Assembly (NCBI RefSeq): GCF_045679555.1
Contig: NC_092094.1
Span: forward strand, 18,871,905-18,935,904
DNA from: Salvelinus alpinus
Taxonomy: Eukaryota > Chordata > Actinopteri > Salmoniformes > Salmonidae
DNA length: 64,000 nucleotides
Direction of reading: 5' to 3'
In this document: piece after piece, positions 32,647-46,400 of the stretch
How the letters are laid out: every line of letters starts with the position of its first letter
Position numbering within the stretch: the stretch's first letter is position 1
Notes under the pieces: generated by a model
The model's database searches: none
Seen by the model: the letters and a program-made list of their open reading frames with translations, nothing else
What the model was told of the DNA's origin: nothing
Made by a program: the position numbers and the translations under genes

Positions 32647-35383
32647 GGGTGCCTGCGCAGGGGTGCCTGCGGATATAGTGTCTGATCGGGGTCCCCAGTT
32701 CACGTGGAGAGTCTGGAAGGCATTCATGGAATGTCTGGGGGTCTCGATCAGCCTTACCTCGGGTTTTCACCCCGAGAGTAACGGGCAGGTAGAGAGAGTC
32801 AACCAGGATGTGGGCAGGTTTCTGTGGTCCTATTGCCAGGACCGGCCGGGGGAGTGGGCGGCGTTCGTGCCCTGGGCCGAGATGGCACAGAACTCGCTTC
32901 GCCACTCCTCCACTAACCTCTCCCCCTTTCAGTGCGTATTGGGGTACCAGCCGGTTCTGGCGCCGTGGCATCAGGGTCAGACCGAGGCTCCTGCGGTGGA
33001 TGACTGGTTCAGTCGTGCGGAGGAGACATGGGAGGCCACCCGTGTACACCTCCAGCGAGCCGCGCTTCGCCAGAAAACCAGTGCGGACCATCACCGCAGT
33101 AAGACCCCGGTGTTCGCACCGGGGGACCGGGTCTGGCTCTCGACCCAAGACCTGCCCCTCCGCCTGCCCTGCCGGAAGCTGGGTCCGCGGTTTGTGGGGC
33201 CCTTCAAAGTCCTAAGGAGGGTGAACGAGGTATGTTACAGATTACAGCTTCCCTCTGATTATCGTATTAACCCCTCGTTCCATGTGTCTCTCCTCAGGCC
33301 GGTGGTGGCTGGTCCGCTCCAAGAATTTGAGGTGCGGAAGGTCCCTCCGCCCCCTTTGGACATCGAGGGGGCCCCGGCGTTCATCGTTCGTTCCATCCTG
33401 GATACTGTCACGACCGCCGAAGTCGGCTCCTCTCCTTGTTCGGGCGGCGTTCGGCGATCGACGTCACCGGCTTTCTAGCCATCGCCGCTCCATTTTTCAT
33501 ATGTCCATTTGTTTTGTCTTGTTCCATACACACCTGGTTTTCATTCCCCAATCAATCTACATGTATTTAGTCCTCTGTTCCCCATCATGTCTTTGTATGT
33601 AATTGTTCATTGTTAACGGTATACAGTGGGGAGAACAAGTATTTGATACACTGCCGATTTTGCAGGTTTTCCTACTTACAAAGCATGTAGAGGTCTGTAA
33701 TTTTTATCATAGGTACACTTCAACTATGAGAGACGGAATCTAAAACAAAAATCCAGAAAATCACATTGTATGATTTTTAAGTAATTAATTTGCATTTTAT
33801 TGCATGACATAAGTATTTGATACATCAGAAAAGCAGAACTTAATATTTGGTACAGAAACCTTTGTTTGCAATTACAGAGATCATACGTTTCCTGTAGTTC
33901 TTGACTAGGTTTGCACACACTGCAGCAGGGATTTTGGCCCACTCCTCCCTACAGATCTTCTCCAGATCCTTCAGGTTTCGGGGCTGTCGCTGGGCAATAC
34001 GGACTTTCAGCTCCCTCCAAAGATTTTCTATTGGGTTCAGGTCTGGAGACTGGCTAGGCCACTCCAGGACCTTGAGATGCTTCTTACGGAGCCACTCCTT
34101 GGTTGCCATGGCTGTGTGCTTCGTGTCGTTGTCATGCTGGAAGACCCAGCCACGACCCATCTTCAATGCTCTTACTGAGGGAAGGAGGTTGTTGGCCAAG
34201 ATCTCGCGATACATGGCCCCATCCATCCTCCCCTCAATACGGTGCAGTCGTCCTGTCCCCTTTGCAGAAAAGCATCCCCAAAGAATGATGTTTCCACCTC
34301 CATGCTTCATGGTTGGGATGGTGTTCTTGGGGTTGTACTCATACTTCTTCTTCCTCCAAACACGGCGAGTGGAGTTAGACCAAAAAGCTCAATTTTTGTC
34401 TCATCAGACCACATGACCTTCTCCCATTCCTCCTCTGGATCATCCAGATGGTCATTGGCAAACTTCAGACAGGCCTGGACATGCACTGGCTTAAGCAGGG
34501 GGACCTTGCGTGCGCTGCAGGATTTTAATCCATGACGGCGTAGTGTGTTACTAATGGTTTTCTTTGAGACTGTGGTCCCAGCTCTCTTCAGGTCATTGAC
34601 CAGGTCCTGCCGTGTAGTTCTGGGCTGATGCCTCACCTTCCTCATGATCATTGATGCCCCACGAGGTGAAATCTTGCATGGAGCCCCAGACCGAGGGTGA
34701 TTGACCGTCATCTTGAACTTCTTCCATTTTCTAATAATTGCGCCAACAGTTGTTTCCTTCTCACCAAGCTGCTTGCCTATTGTCCTGTAGCCCATCCCAG
34801 CCTTGTGCAGGTCTACAATTTTATCCCTGATGTCCTTACACAGCTCTCTGGTCTTGGCCATTGTGGAGAGGTTGGAATCTGTTTGATTGAGTGTGTGGAC
34901 AGGTGTCTTTTATACAGGTAACGAGTTCAAACAGGTGCAGTTAATACAGGTAATGAGTGGAGAACAGGAGGGCTTCTTAAAGAAAAACTAACAGGTCTGT
35001 GAGAGCCGGAATTCTTACTGGTTGGTAGGTGATCAAATACTTATGTCATGCAATAAAATGCAAATTAATTATTTAAAAATCATACAATGTGATTTTCTGG
35101 ATTTTTGTTTTAGATTCCGTCTCTCACAGTTGAAGTGTGCCTATGATAAAAATTACAGACCTCTACATGCTTTGTAAGTAGGAAAACCTGCAAAATCGGC
35201 AGTGTATCAAATACTTGTTCTCCCCACTGTATGTTCACTCACGATACTTTTATAGTTTATGTTCCGAGTTTTTGGGCACTTATGTAATTATTTGTGCCTA
35301 TTGTTGAACGGAATAAAAGTGTGCCTGTTTACTCTACTCTGCTCTCCTGCACCTGACTTTGCCTCCCTTAGACAGCCTTAACA
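32647..35383 (+). mobile_element. Ty3/Gypsy retrotransposon: integrase end plus LTR split by a Tc1
   Basis: The plus strand reads integrase from IVSDRGPQF (32671) through [16 protein letters not shown], the [20 protein letters not shown] region and [11 protein letters not shown] to 33405. The LTR starts TGTCACGACC at 33406 and is cut at 33620 by a complete Tc1 element. It resumes at 35233, carries AATAAA near 35310 and ends TTAACA at 35383. Everything 5' of the integrase core is missing. Confidence 0.9.
33621..35232 (-). mobile_element. Near-complete Tc1-like transposon, one frameshift in transposase
   Basis: Inverted repeats CAGTGGGGAGAACAAGTATT and its inverse, both over 200 bp, are bordered by TA. 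The minus-strand transposase starts at 34861 ([20 protein letters not shown]), has HTH regions ([14 protein letters not shown]) and the first catalytic Asp in [11 protein letters not shown]. The frame shifts near 34375 and continues at 34310-33840 with HDNDTKHTA and [11 protein letters not shown]. Apart from that shift the protein looks whole. It sits inside a Gypsy LTR. Confidence 0.94.
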
Positions 35384-35454
35384 GATGATCCAAGCTTCTT
35401 TGAAAATATATACTGTATAAGAATTTATCAACTCTACAAGCAACACTAGACTCT

Positions 35455-35855
35455 ATTATTATGGTGGGAGATTTTAATACGGTCTTAAATACCTCTATGG
35501 ACTGGAAAGGAAATCACACTACAAACTATCACCCTCAGGCACTTAAGGAAATCATGAATGTCATGGATATATTGGAATTAGTGGATATATGGAGACTTAA
35601 ATACCCTGATCTAGTGGCGGAGGCTTAATCAAGCTAGTTGTCTTGACTACTTTCTTATGCCATTCTCTCTGCACCAAAAGTTTTAAAAGTGTTGATAGGG
35701 GACAGAATGCGGTCGGATTATCACATAATTGGCATATATATTACTCTTACAGAATTTCCACATAGGCGAGGATATTGGAAATTTAATCAAAGCCTACTAG
35801 ATGATAAATTGTTTAGAACTAGGACAAAATAATTTATAACTGACTTTTTCAGACA
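35455..35855 (+). mobile_element. L1-like LINE fragment (endonuclease)
   Basis: The plus strand reads IMVGDFNTVLN, SMDWKGN, and further on RRGYWKFNQSLLDDKLF, the usual C-terminal part of an L1-type apurinic endonuclease, with stop codons in between. It is bounded by the Gypsy LTR at 35383 and a second Gypsy LTR at 35860. Confidence 0.75.
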
Positions 35856-35859
35856 TAAC

Positions 35860-38800
35860 TGTCACGACTTCCGCCGAAGTCGGCCCTTCTCCTTGTTCGG
35901 GTGGTGTTCGGCGGTCGACGTCACTGGCTTTCTAGTCACCACCGATCCATTTTTCAGTTTCGTTTTGTTTTGTCTGTATTACACACACCTGGTTTCAATT
36001 CCCCTATCATGTTCCCTATTTAACCCTCTGGCATACATTTCTGTTCTGTCTGTGATTGTTTGTTTCGTTAGTGGTTGTTGTTGGTGCATGTGTGTTTGTT
36101 ATATTCCCTATGAGGAATTTTTGCTTGTATTTTGCGTAAACGCCGTTGGCCTAACTCTGGATGACTATGAGGACTTCTCTCGCCGCTTCCGGGCAGTCTT
36201 TGATCATCCACCTGAAGGGAGAGCGGCGGGAGAGCGATTGTTCCATATTAGACAGGGGATGAGGAGCGCTCAAGAGTTCGCACTGGACTTCAGAACTCTG
36301 GCAGCTGGTGCGGGATGGAATGAGCGGACCCTGATCGATCACTACAGGTGTAGTTTACGAGAGGACGTTCGTAGGGAGCTAGCCTGCAGGGACACCACTC
36401 TCAACCTGGACCAGCTGGTGGACTTATCTATCCGGCTGGATAACCTGTTGGCCTCCCGCGGACGTCTAGATCGGGGTCCGCCCGTTCCATTACCCAGCAC
36501 CTTGAATCCAACACCTATGGAGTTAGGAGGGGCTGCTATGAGGGGGACCGGAGGGGGGACCATTCCCTGCACCAACTGTGGCCGCAGAGGGCACACTGCT
36601 GGTCGGTGCTGGGGTGTTTCTCCTGGAAGTCGAGGTAGCAGGCGGAGCACTGGTGGGTCATCCCAGGTGAGTAGGCACACAACTCACCCAGAGCCCCCTG
36701 TTGCACACATGTGGTTACCCATAAAATTTCCTGAGTTTTCCCCGCATCCCCAGCATAAGGCGCTAGTAGATTCAGGCGCAGCTGGGAACTTTATTGACCG
36801 CTCTTTGGCACATAGATTAGGGATCCCTATTGTTCCTGTTGATGTTCCCTTCCCTGTACATGCCTTAGATAGTCGTCCTTTGGGGTCGGGGCTGATTGGG
36901 GAGGTCACAGCGCCCATTGCTATGAGAACGCAGGGGGATCACGAGGAGAGAATTAGTCTCTTCCTGATCGACTCTCCTGCGTTTCCTGTTGTGTTAGGTC
37001 TTCCCTGGTTGGCCTCTCATGATCCGATTATTTCGTGGCAACAGAGGGCTCTCAAGGTATGGTCCTGTCAGTGTTCAGGGAGGTGTGTAGGTGTTTCCTT
37101 AGGTGCCACTACGGTGGAAAGTCCAAACCAGGTTTCCACCATGCACATTCCCCCAGAATATGCCGATTTGGCACTCGCCTTCTGTAAAAAGAAGGCGACT
37201 CAATTACCACCCCATCGACCGGGGGATTGTGCGATAGATCTCTTGGTAGACGCTGCACTTCCCAGGAGTCACGTGTATCCTCTGTCACAGGAGGAGACGG
37301 TGGCTATGGAGACATATGTCACCGAATCTCTGGGACAGGGATACATTCAGCCTTCCATCTCACCTGTCTCCTCAAGTTTTTTGGGGTGAAGAAGAAGGAT
37401 GGAGGTTTGCGCCCGTGTATTGATTATCGAGGTTTAAATAAGTTCACGGTAAAATACAGTTACCCGCTACCACTCATAGCCAGTATGACCGAGTCATTAC
37501 ACGAGGCGCGCTTCTTCACAAAATTGGACCTCAGGAGCGCTTACAACCTGGTGCGTATCAAGGCGGGAGATGAGTGGAAGACAGCATTTAGCACCACTTC
37601 TGGGCATGAGTACCTCGTCATGCCGTACGGGTTAATGAATGCTCCATCAGTCTTCCAATCCTTTGTAGATGAGATTTTCAGGGACCTGCACGGGCAGGGT
37701 GTAGTGGTGTATATAGATAGCATTCTAATATACTCCGCTACACACGCCGAGCATGTGTCCCTAGTGCGCAGGGTGCTTGGTCGACTGTTGGAGCATGACC
37801 TGTACGTCAAGGCTGAGAAATGTCTGTTCTTCCAACAGTCCATCTCCTTCCTAGGGTACCGCTTTTCAGCGTCAGGGGTAGAGATGGAGAATGACCGCAT
37901 TTCAGCCGTGCGTAATTGGCCGACTCCAACCACGGTAAAGGAGGTGCAGCGGTTTTTAGGGTTTGCCAACTACTACCGGAGATTTATCCGGGGTTTTGGT
38001 CAGGTAGCGGCTCCCATTACCTCACTGCTGAAGGGGGGACCGGTGCGACTGCGGTGGACAGCTGGGGCGGACAGGGCTTTTGGTCACCTGAAGGCTCTGT
38101 TTACCTCGGCTCCCGTGCTGGCTCATCCTGATCCTTCCTTAGCATTCATAGTTGAGGTGGACGCGTCCGAGGCAGGGATAGGGGCTGTGCTGTCTCAGCG
38201 CTCGGGTACGCCACTAAAGCTCCGCCCCTGTGCATTCTTTTCGAAGAAGCTCAGCCCGGGGGAGCGAAACTATGATGTGGGGGACCGGGAGTTGCTGGCT
38301 GTTGTCATGGCTCTGAAAGCGTGGAGACATTGGCTTGAGGGGGCTAGACACCCTTTTCTCATTTGGACTGACCACCGCAATCTGGAGTACATCCGGGCGG
38401 CGAGGAGAATGAACCCTCGCCAGGCAAGGTGGGCCATGTTTTTCACCCGTTTTGTTTTCACCCTTTCCTACAAACCAGGTTCCCAGAACGTTAAGGCAGA
38501 CGCACTGTCCCGGCTGTATGATACAGAGGAGCGGTCCACAGATCCCACTCCCATAATTCCAGCCTCTCTCCTGGTGGCACCGGTGGTGTGGGAGGTGGAC
38601 GCGGACATCGAACGGGCGTCACGTGCAGAGCCCACTCCACCTGACTGTCCAGCTGGGCATCTGTACGTTCCGTTTGATGTCCACGATCGTTTGATCTGTT
38701 GGGCTCACACGTCACCCTCCTCTGGTCATCCTGGCATCGGTCGGACGGTGCGCTGCCTTGCTGGGAAGTACTGGTGGCCCACTTTAGCTAAGGACGTGAG

Positions 38801-39897
38801 GGTTTATGTTTCCTCCTGTTCGGTATGCGCACAGTGCAAGGCACCTAGACATCTGCCCAGAGGGAAATTACAACCCCTTCCCGTTCCACAGCAGCCTTAC
38901 CTCAGGTTTCCACCCCGAGATTAACGGGCAGGTGGAAAGAGTCAACCAGGATGTGGGTAGGTTTCTGAGGTCCTACTGCCAGGACCGGCCGGGGGAGTGG
39001 GCGGTTTACATCCCCTGGGCGGAGATGGCCCAAAACTCCCTCCGCCACTCCTCTACCAACCTATCACCTTTTCAGTGTGTGCTGGGTTATCAGCCGGTCC
39101 TGGCACCATGGCATCAGAGCCAGATTGAGGCTCCTGCAGTGGATGAATGGTTTCGGCACTCAGAGGAGACATGGAACGCTGCCCATGTGCGGCTACAACG
39201 GGCCATCAGGAGGCAAAAGGCGAGTGCCGACCGCCACCGCAGTGAGGCCCCGGTGTATGCGCCGGGGGATCGGGTCTGGCTCTCGACCCGAAACCTGCCC
39301 CTTCACCTGCCCTGCCGGAAGCTGGGTCCGCGGTTTGTGGGGCCATTTAAAGTCCTGAGGAGACTGAACGAGGTTTGTTATAGGTTACAACTCCCCCCTG
39401 ATTATCACATTAACCCCTCGTTCCATGTGTCGCTCCTCAGGCCGGTGGTGGCTGGTCCGCTCCAGCAGTCTGAGGTGCGGGAGGTTCCTCCACCCCCTCT
39501 TGACATCGAGGGGGTCCCGGCGTATACCGTACGAGCCATCATGGACTCAAGGCGTCGGGCGAGGGGCCTTCAGTACCTCGTGGAGTGGGAGGGGTACGGC
39601 CCGGAGGAGAGATGCTGGGTACCGGTGGAGGACATTCTAGATCCTTCAATGTTACAAGAGTTTCACCGTCTCCGCCCGGATCGCCCTGCACCTCGCCCTC
39701 CGGGTCGTCCCCGAGGCCGGTGTCGTCGCGCTGCTGGAGCCGCGCGTCAAGGGGGTGTACTGTCACGACTTCCGCCGAAGTCGGCCCTTCTCCTTGTTCG
39801 GGTGGTGTTCGGCGGTCGACGTCACCGGCTTTCTAGTCACCACCGATCCATTTTTCAGTTTTGTTTTGTCTGTATTACACACACCTGGTTTCAATTC
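35860..39897 (+). mobile_element. Ty3/Gypsy retrotransposon with chromodomain, internally deleted
   Basis: The 5' LTR starts TGTCACGACTTCC at 35860. The 3' LTR starts with the same bases at 39761 and is cut at 39897. Between them on the plus strand: gag with zinc knuckle CTNCGRRGHTAGRC (near 36570), protease ALVDSGAAGNFID (near 36763), reverse transcriptase from 37385 ([37 protein letters not shown]), RNase H ([20 protein letters not shown]), integrase zinc region (38640-38870), integrase C-terminus and a chromodomain near 39540-39650 ([17 protein letters not shown]). The polymerase box reads YIDS instead of YIDD. The integrase catalytic core is deleted at about 38898, and the LTR-gag junction lacks a visible primer site. 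Confidence 0.93.
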
Positions 39898-42800
39898 TGC
39901 CCCCTCAAACGATGTGCCGTGCACCAATATGTCGTCTAGGTACACAACACACTCGTCTCTCGGAACCCCCGCCAGCACTCTGTCCATGAGCCTCTCAAAG
40001 GTGGCAGGAGCATTACAGAGCCCGAAGCACAGCACCTTGAACTGCCAATGGCCCCTATCTGTGGAGAAGGCCGTTTTTTCACGTGCCCCTGGCGAGAGGG
40101 GCACCTGCCAGTAGCCACTGCGCAGATCAAGGGAGGAGAACCACGAGGACCCTCTCACGTGGTCTAGCGACTCATCAATCCTCGGTAGGGGATAAGAGTC
40201 TTTAGTGGTGACAGAATTTAGGCCCCTGTAGTCAACACAAAACCTAAGTTTACCGCCTTTCTTAGTCACCATGACGACCGGCGCGGACCATGGGCTATCT
40301 GATGGCTCAATGAAATCAGCCCGCAACATGTCAACAATAGCTGTGTCTGCTGCTTCCCTCCTGGCAAGGGGAATACGACGGGGCCGAATTTTAATGGGTC
40401 GGGCGTCCCCAGTGTCTATTTCGTGCTGAACTAGGTGCGTTTGTCCTACCTCATCTTCCCCCCAAGCGAAGCTATCTTTAAAGTCCAACAGCAGCTGCTT
40501 TAACTGTCTCTGTTGTCCCTCATCCAGACCCTGACAGTTCTTCAGCCACACAGCCTCGACGGCGTCGATAGCTTCCTCCTTCCCCCCGTCGGGCTGATGG
40601 GGTGAAGGAGCCAGTGTGTTTTGGGCTACTGGGCTGCCTGTGCTTGCACCATGATGGGGAGTGAAGGCCGTCGCCGCCGGAGACAGCTGCTGGGATGGCA
40701 CAACGACCAAGGGAGCAGCCGGGATGACCGGTGGAGTTTCTGCAAGCTTGGAGGAAGACGGAGGGACAGCCCTGCCCCCTGCTGGCCCTCCCGAAGGCGA
40801 CATTCCCACTGTGGGCCCCCCCGACAGCCTCAAAGTGCCCGACGCTAAGTCCAACTGAGCCCCACAGTTTTTCAAAAAAGTCCATTCCCAGTATACAGGG
40901 GTCCTGCACCGCTGCTACCCACACCGGACACCCCCACAGTTCTCCCCCCCACAGTCACAGATAGCTGACACTTCCCTAACATGGGGGCTAGCTCCCCCGT
41001 GACAGTCCGTAGCTGGACAAGGGTCGGCTCCACCCGCACCCCAACAGGTAGTATGTCTGGTCTCACCAGGGTTACTGTAGAGCCCGTGTCGACCAGGGCC
41101 AAACATTCCACCCCCTCTACCTTGACGTTGACATTGCAGAAGTCCCCAACGGTGGTACGTCCCACCACAACTACCGGACTAGGAAACACGGCGGCAGCTA
41201 CACCCTGGGGGAGCAGGTCCCCACCCTCTTGTCTGCGCTGCTGGGTACCTCCTTTGCTTACAGTGGGTTCGGGGGCGGGGGGGGTGGGCCCGCGCTGCCC
41301 CCTGCGCGAGAACCCGCTGTCGTTTCCCTGGTGACGGGGGAATCTGCCACACTCCCGCTGAATGTGGCCAGGTTGGCCACAACCCCAGCAGACAATAGGA
41401 GTTGAGCTGACACTGCGACGTTGCCTGGAGCCCCTCTCCATGACAAGCGAAGCAGTCTTGACTAGCCCGCCCAACTCGTCAACCCACTCTGGTTTTGTGA
41501 CCCCTGGCACCCCAGCCACCGCTGCTCTCACCTCTGGTTGACTGGCGACTTCCACTCTCACTCCCTCACCCCAGATCAGCTCCCTCTTCCTGGCTATCTC
41601 CACTGCAGCCCGCAGAGATGGTGGGTCCGCCATCTGAACATGCTTACCCAGTTCGGTGGAAGAGAGCGCTCTAATAAAACTGTCCCGTGCCAGCTCGTCT
41701 TGCACCCCAATCGGCATAGTTGCATAAGCCCGCCTGGTCAGGCTCAGAATACCACTTGCCAACGCCTTTAATGATTCCCCCTGAAGTCTCTTTTTGTTAC
41801 TCAGTTCAATCCGCAGCATGTTGGGCTGCGCGTCGCTGCCGAAACGGCCCCCCAATGCCTCCACTAGCGCACCGTAGTCGCCCCTCTCGTCCGGGGCTAG
41901 CGTTAGCAGGCATTCCGACGCCTCCTCTGCCAGGCTCAGGGCAAGCTGTAACGCTTTCGTCTCGTCAGACCACCTCCCGGCTCTAGCCAACAACTCGAAT
42001 TGAGTGAAAAAAACGTCCCATTTACCTTGTCCATTGAACTTTGGTAGTTTAGCCGCTACCGTGGCTAATGGCAATAGGTCGCTGCCATCTCTGTTTACAT
42101 AAGCAGGCCCAGCCATTTCCGCACCCGGTGACGTCGATATCCCCGTCGCCGTGACGTCTGCTCTCGAGCGGTGTGAAGGAAAACCCGCCAGTTCTGCCAT
42201 CTTGCTGACTGACAATTTAACTCCCGCCAGGTGGCTCTCCAGCTTTCCTACGGCAGTCGCCGCCTGACCCTCCCGACCGGCTACCCCCGAGTCCACAACG
42301 GAGACTTTGTCCGACTCTTCCTTAATTTTCCGCCTCGCCCCAAGCATCATGACCGGAGATGCGAGTCACGCTAAAGCCAACCCGGCCTATACTGAACAGC
42401 TAACTCGCCTAGTCTCTATCCCGTAGTTCGAAAGCACTTCTGACACCAATGTAATGACCCGGCTGGGTCATAAAGGGAAAAGAGACGGACTCTAGGTGTG
42501 CAGGTCAGAACACAGGTTTATTCCTAAACTGGGCTATTGTTCCGGCCACAGCCCACGCCGCTAAATGCCGAACGTACACAATGTTACCCTGTCGAGTTAA
42601 GGGTCACTCTCATAGGAACAGATCAAGGCCCCGAACAGAAAAGAAAGAAAGATGAGACAGTAATCCCTATTTATGCATTTCCAATTACCCATCATACCCC
42701 CCCAACCTTTCCATCTGTCCTGACATATTTAACCCCTGCTAGTAGCCATGAGTACCATAACACACCCACAAACACAGAACACAATACCGGGTCGTTACAG
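39898..42800 (-). mobile_element. Second Ty3/Gypsy-like retrotransposon, 5' LTR, gag-protease and partial pol
   Basis: The 5' LTR on the minus strand runs 42800-42449 (TGTAACGACCCGG to CATTACA), followed by TTGGTGTCAGAAGTGC, a likely primer site. A 492-aa gag-protease frame runs 42350-40872 with zinc knuckle CWGCGQPGHIQREC and protease ECLALVDTGSTVTLV. pol follows with frame changes near 40875-40930 at homopolymer runs, then reads LRFCVDYRGLNSVTTKDSYP, FSSLDLRSGYWQVPLS, CFGLCNAPATFERLMDRVL and [11 protein letters not shown], an intact catalytic pair. It ends abruptly at 39898 against the 3' LTR of the plus-strand element. Confidence 0.92.
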
Positions 42801-43443
42801 TATATAGTAGGATACACAGATTCAATATAGCCCATCTAGTAGGCTATGCAGTATTCACACACAGACAGCCTTGTATTTGGATGAAAAGTTTTGTTTTGTG
42901 GTGTATGTTTAACACACAAGGGTTTTTGTTTGTTGACATTTTAATAAAGTAATAAAGTTAATAAAGTCTGACTTCCCTCCCACCATCCATGCTATTTACT
43001 GAGTCATTATGGTTACTGAGATCATTAATTTAAATAAGAAATCCCAAGTAGGTCTATAAGAGCATAATTATAGACTACAAGAGCATAATTAGAGAGAAAA
43101 TAATAAGTAGGCTACATATAATAAGTAGGCTACATAATAAATTAGGCTATATTTTTCAATAATAAACACAGCCAGAATTTTTTTGAAAATTAAGGGGGGA
43201 AATGAAAATGTAATCACAATGACCAACCATGCCGAAAGAAACTTTAACAATTAAAATAAATATTTTATTATGTTTTGACATGACCATGTAGTACTGCGAC
43301 ATGACGTCAAAGATGCGACACACGTGGTTTACGGAAATGAACACATGCCAATAGCGTAAGCTTTCTGGAATCTACTTTGTATTAAATTATTCGTGAATTA
43401 CACTAATATTTGAGTTGTCCAACAGCACAGTTTCTTGCACAGC
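42801..43443. promoter_or_regulatory. setd6 upstream region
   Basis: AT-rich sequence between a Gypsy LTR and the setd6 start codon. The setd6 promoter should lie in its last few hundred bases. I see no clear TATA box, CpG island or other gene. Repeated TAAGTAGGCTACATA motifs at 43106-43136 are local. Confidence 0.4.
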
Positions 43444-46400
43444 ATGGCAACCGATGCTAAAAGACTCAAGGTAGAGATATGGTTTATTTTGCTAAGCTAC
43501 ATACTTGTCAGCTATGTTGGAAAAGGCGTTGTTGTTAGTGATGCGACTAGCTAGCTAGCTAGCTCTTGGGTTCACGATTTCAAGTTATGAATGCTAGCTA
43601 GCTTGAAAGTTACCAACCCGTAAGAATAACTAGCAAGCTAGGTGAATAAGAATATTTGATAGTAGTGTTTTTTTGCACGTGTCAATATGTTTAATCTTAC
43701 CGGTCTGCATCATTGATTATTGTTTGGTCATGGGAGTCGTGGTCGATGGTGTGATGATCCTTGTTTCCTGTGTAGACAGAGGGCAGCGACCCTCTCCAGA
43801 GCTTCCTGCAGTGGTGTGAAGGAGTGGGGCTGAAACTCAACAACAAGGTAATCAGAAAGCGTACAAAGACATTGTCTGCAATTTGTAAAATGCCATGTAT
43901 TTCACATACCTACAGGAGTATTGGGGGTAGAACTCACCAGACGATTGCTATGGGTTCTGTGTTAATGGTCATTCAGTTGTGTTCATTCTCCAAGGTGTAC
44001 ATCAGCAAGGAGGGCACAGTGGCAGAGTATGGCATGCTGGCTAAGGAGGACATAGATGAAGGGGAGTTGCTCTTTACTATACCCAGAATGGCTCTTCTGC
44101 ACCAAGGCACCACCAAGGTCCTGGCTGTGCTGGAGGAGGGTGAGACTGCAACACACACACACACACACACACACATACACACCTCTTGTCGGAGGCCCCC
44201 AAAGAAAACATCTGTTCCTCCCTAGGTAAAGCATCTCTGGAGAACACGTCTGGATGGGTGCCCCTCCTCCTGGCACTGATGTATGAGTACACATCTCCCC
44301 AGTCCCACTGGAGGCCTTACCTATCCCTCTGGTCTGACTTCACAGCTCTGGATCACCCCATGTTCTGGTAAGGGCAAACACATACAGTATTTTCTAATAT
44401 TCTTGAGTTGAGTAAACTGTTGCATTTGAGTATTCTGAGTTGTATTTTGTGGATGTGATTTGTAGGTCAAAGGATGAGCGGGACAGACTCCTGAAGGGGA
44501 CAGGGATCCCAGAGGCGGTGGACACTGACCTCACCAACATCCAGAAAGAGTACAAAGACATCGTCCTACCTTTCATTACGTTACACCCTGACCTGTGGGA
44601 CCCAGAGAGACATACACTGGACCTCTACAGAAGCCTGGTGGCTTTTGTCATGGCTTACAGGTGAGGTTGTATGGCTCAGGCACCAAGGAAAGCATGAGGA
44701 GGAGTGGGGTGACAGGCTTTCTACTAAGCTGCTTGCACCTTTGGAACATATTGCATAGGTCTTCATGGGTTCAAAAAGTTAGACCTGTTCCGAACTGGAT
44801 CCGTGGCTTTCCCACCTGACCAGATATGCATAAATTAAAACATTTTAAAACCAAAACCTGTTCCGAATGGACCTGAGAACAGTCAGACCAGTTCCGAAAA
44901 GGCCAGTGGAAAAACAGATCCAAACAGACCGCGCCGTTTCGGATCCGAGAGAAGAAAGAGCGAGAAAGAAACCCCTGACCGGCTGCTACCAGCGCCATCA
45001 ATAAATGAGCAATATTGGCCAAATGACCCACAGTTATGTGTCCTTAACTGCCTATAACCCAATAAAAAAAAATATACAAAAGTCATTGGTGTAGCATATT
45101 CAAAATGTTATATCCTATTGTTTTTGACTTTACTTTATATTTGTCCACCTCAATGTTCAGCTGTCAGAGATTTGAGTGCTAAATACATCAAGGCATTGTA
45201 TTTATATAGGCCTAAGCGCCACTGTACGATATTAATATTTAAAATATAAAGCAAGAGAAAGCTAGCGCTAGAGAGACCAAGATAGAGATGTGCCAGCGCC
45301 ATGTTCCCGACATCGACATGCATTTCTTTATGCTTGTCAGATAGTTAATTACCGCTATAGAGATATAGTTGTAAAGGGGGCAAATTTGTTACTTTATCAG
45401 AATATTTTTTTCTCAAGTTCAGGAGTCAGTTGGAACGCTGATGTGTACTGCCTTCATAGCTAAGCCTAATAATAGCCATAACACACTAAACCTTCACAAA
45501 CATTTCGTAACTTTATTAGGGTAATATCAAAAGTAGGCCTGAGTCATGTTATTGAGAAAATATGAACAGGTTATTATATTGCATCTTGCACTCTTTTGGT
45601 TTTTCCTTTTCATGGTTTGAGTGCAAGTAGGCCTGCAGGTAATTATATTGCGGCCAACACATTAACTTAATTTGGCCAAAGAAAATGTCTCATCAGAATT
45701 AAACAAAACACGTGTTGCATATCCTATTTAGAGAATTGGTTCAAACCTAAACAAAAGTTTTGAACAGGCTAGGCCTAGCTTGCTGAAATTACCAACAAAG
45801 CGAGTGCCTACCGCAGACCTACCCAACGAATTACAGCAATAGGCTAATGCTATTTATTTTACAACAGGCCTATTTTTTAACCAATCTTCAACTAATACAT
45901 AGAACAAAATTAAAAAGACAGTTCAAACACAATTTTTTAAATGTATCAACAAAATGAAACAATACTTTTTGCATATATAAAGAACTGGCTTAGATTTTTT
46001 AAATATGCCTACAATAATAATAATAAATAAAAGTAAGAAAATTGTTGGACCCGTGAAGACCACTACTGCAAAGCAATCGGTTACACTTCTAAGGTGCATA
46101 ATTTAACAGTTACAAAAGTTGACAGTACTTCTATGTATAAATCAATATCTTAGTATTTACAATTTAAGCCCATATTTGTATTATTAATTATACACAAATC
46201 ACTGAAAGCTGAAGTGTAACTGGATAACCAAGCTAAGGAGCAGCAACTTAAAACTTTGCTGATGTGTTTTGGGAGAACCAGGTTTGTTTCTGGCAGCATA
46301 CATTCAACCCAGATTCTCCATAATATTCCTTCAAAAGCCACTCCTGTGATTGGGTGATGATTTCCACACACCACACCCCTCTTGTGTGATTGGATGATTT

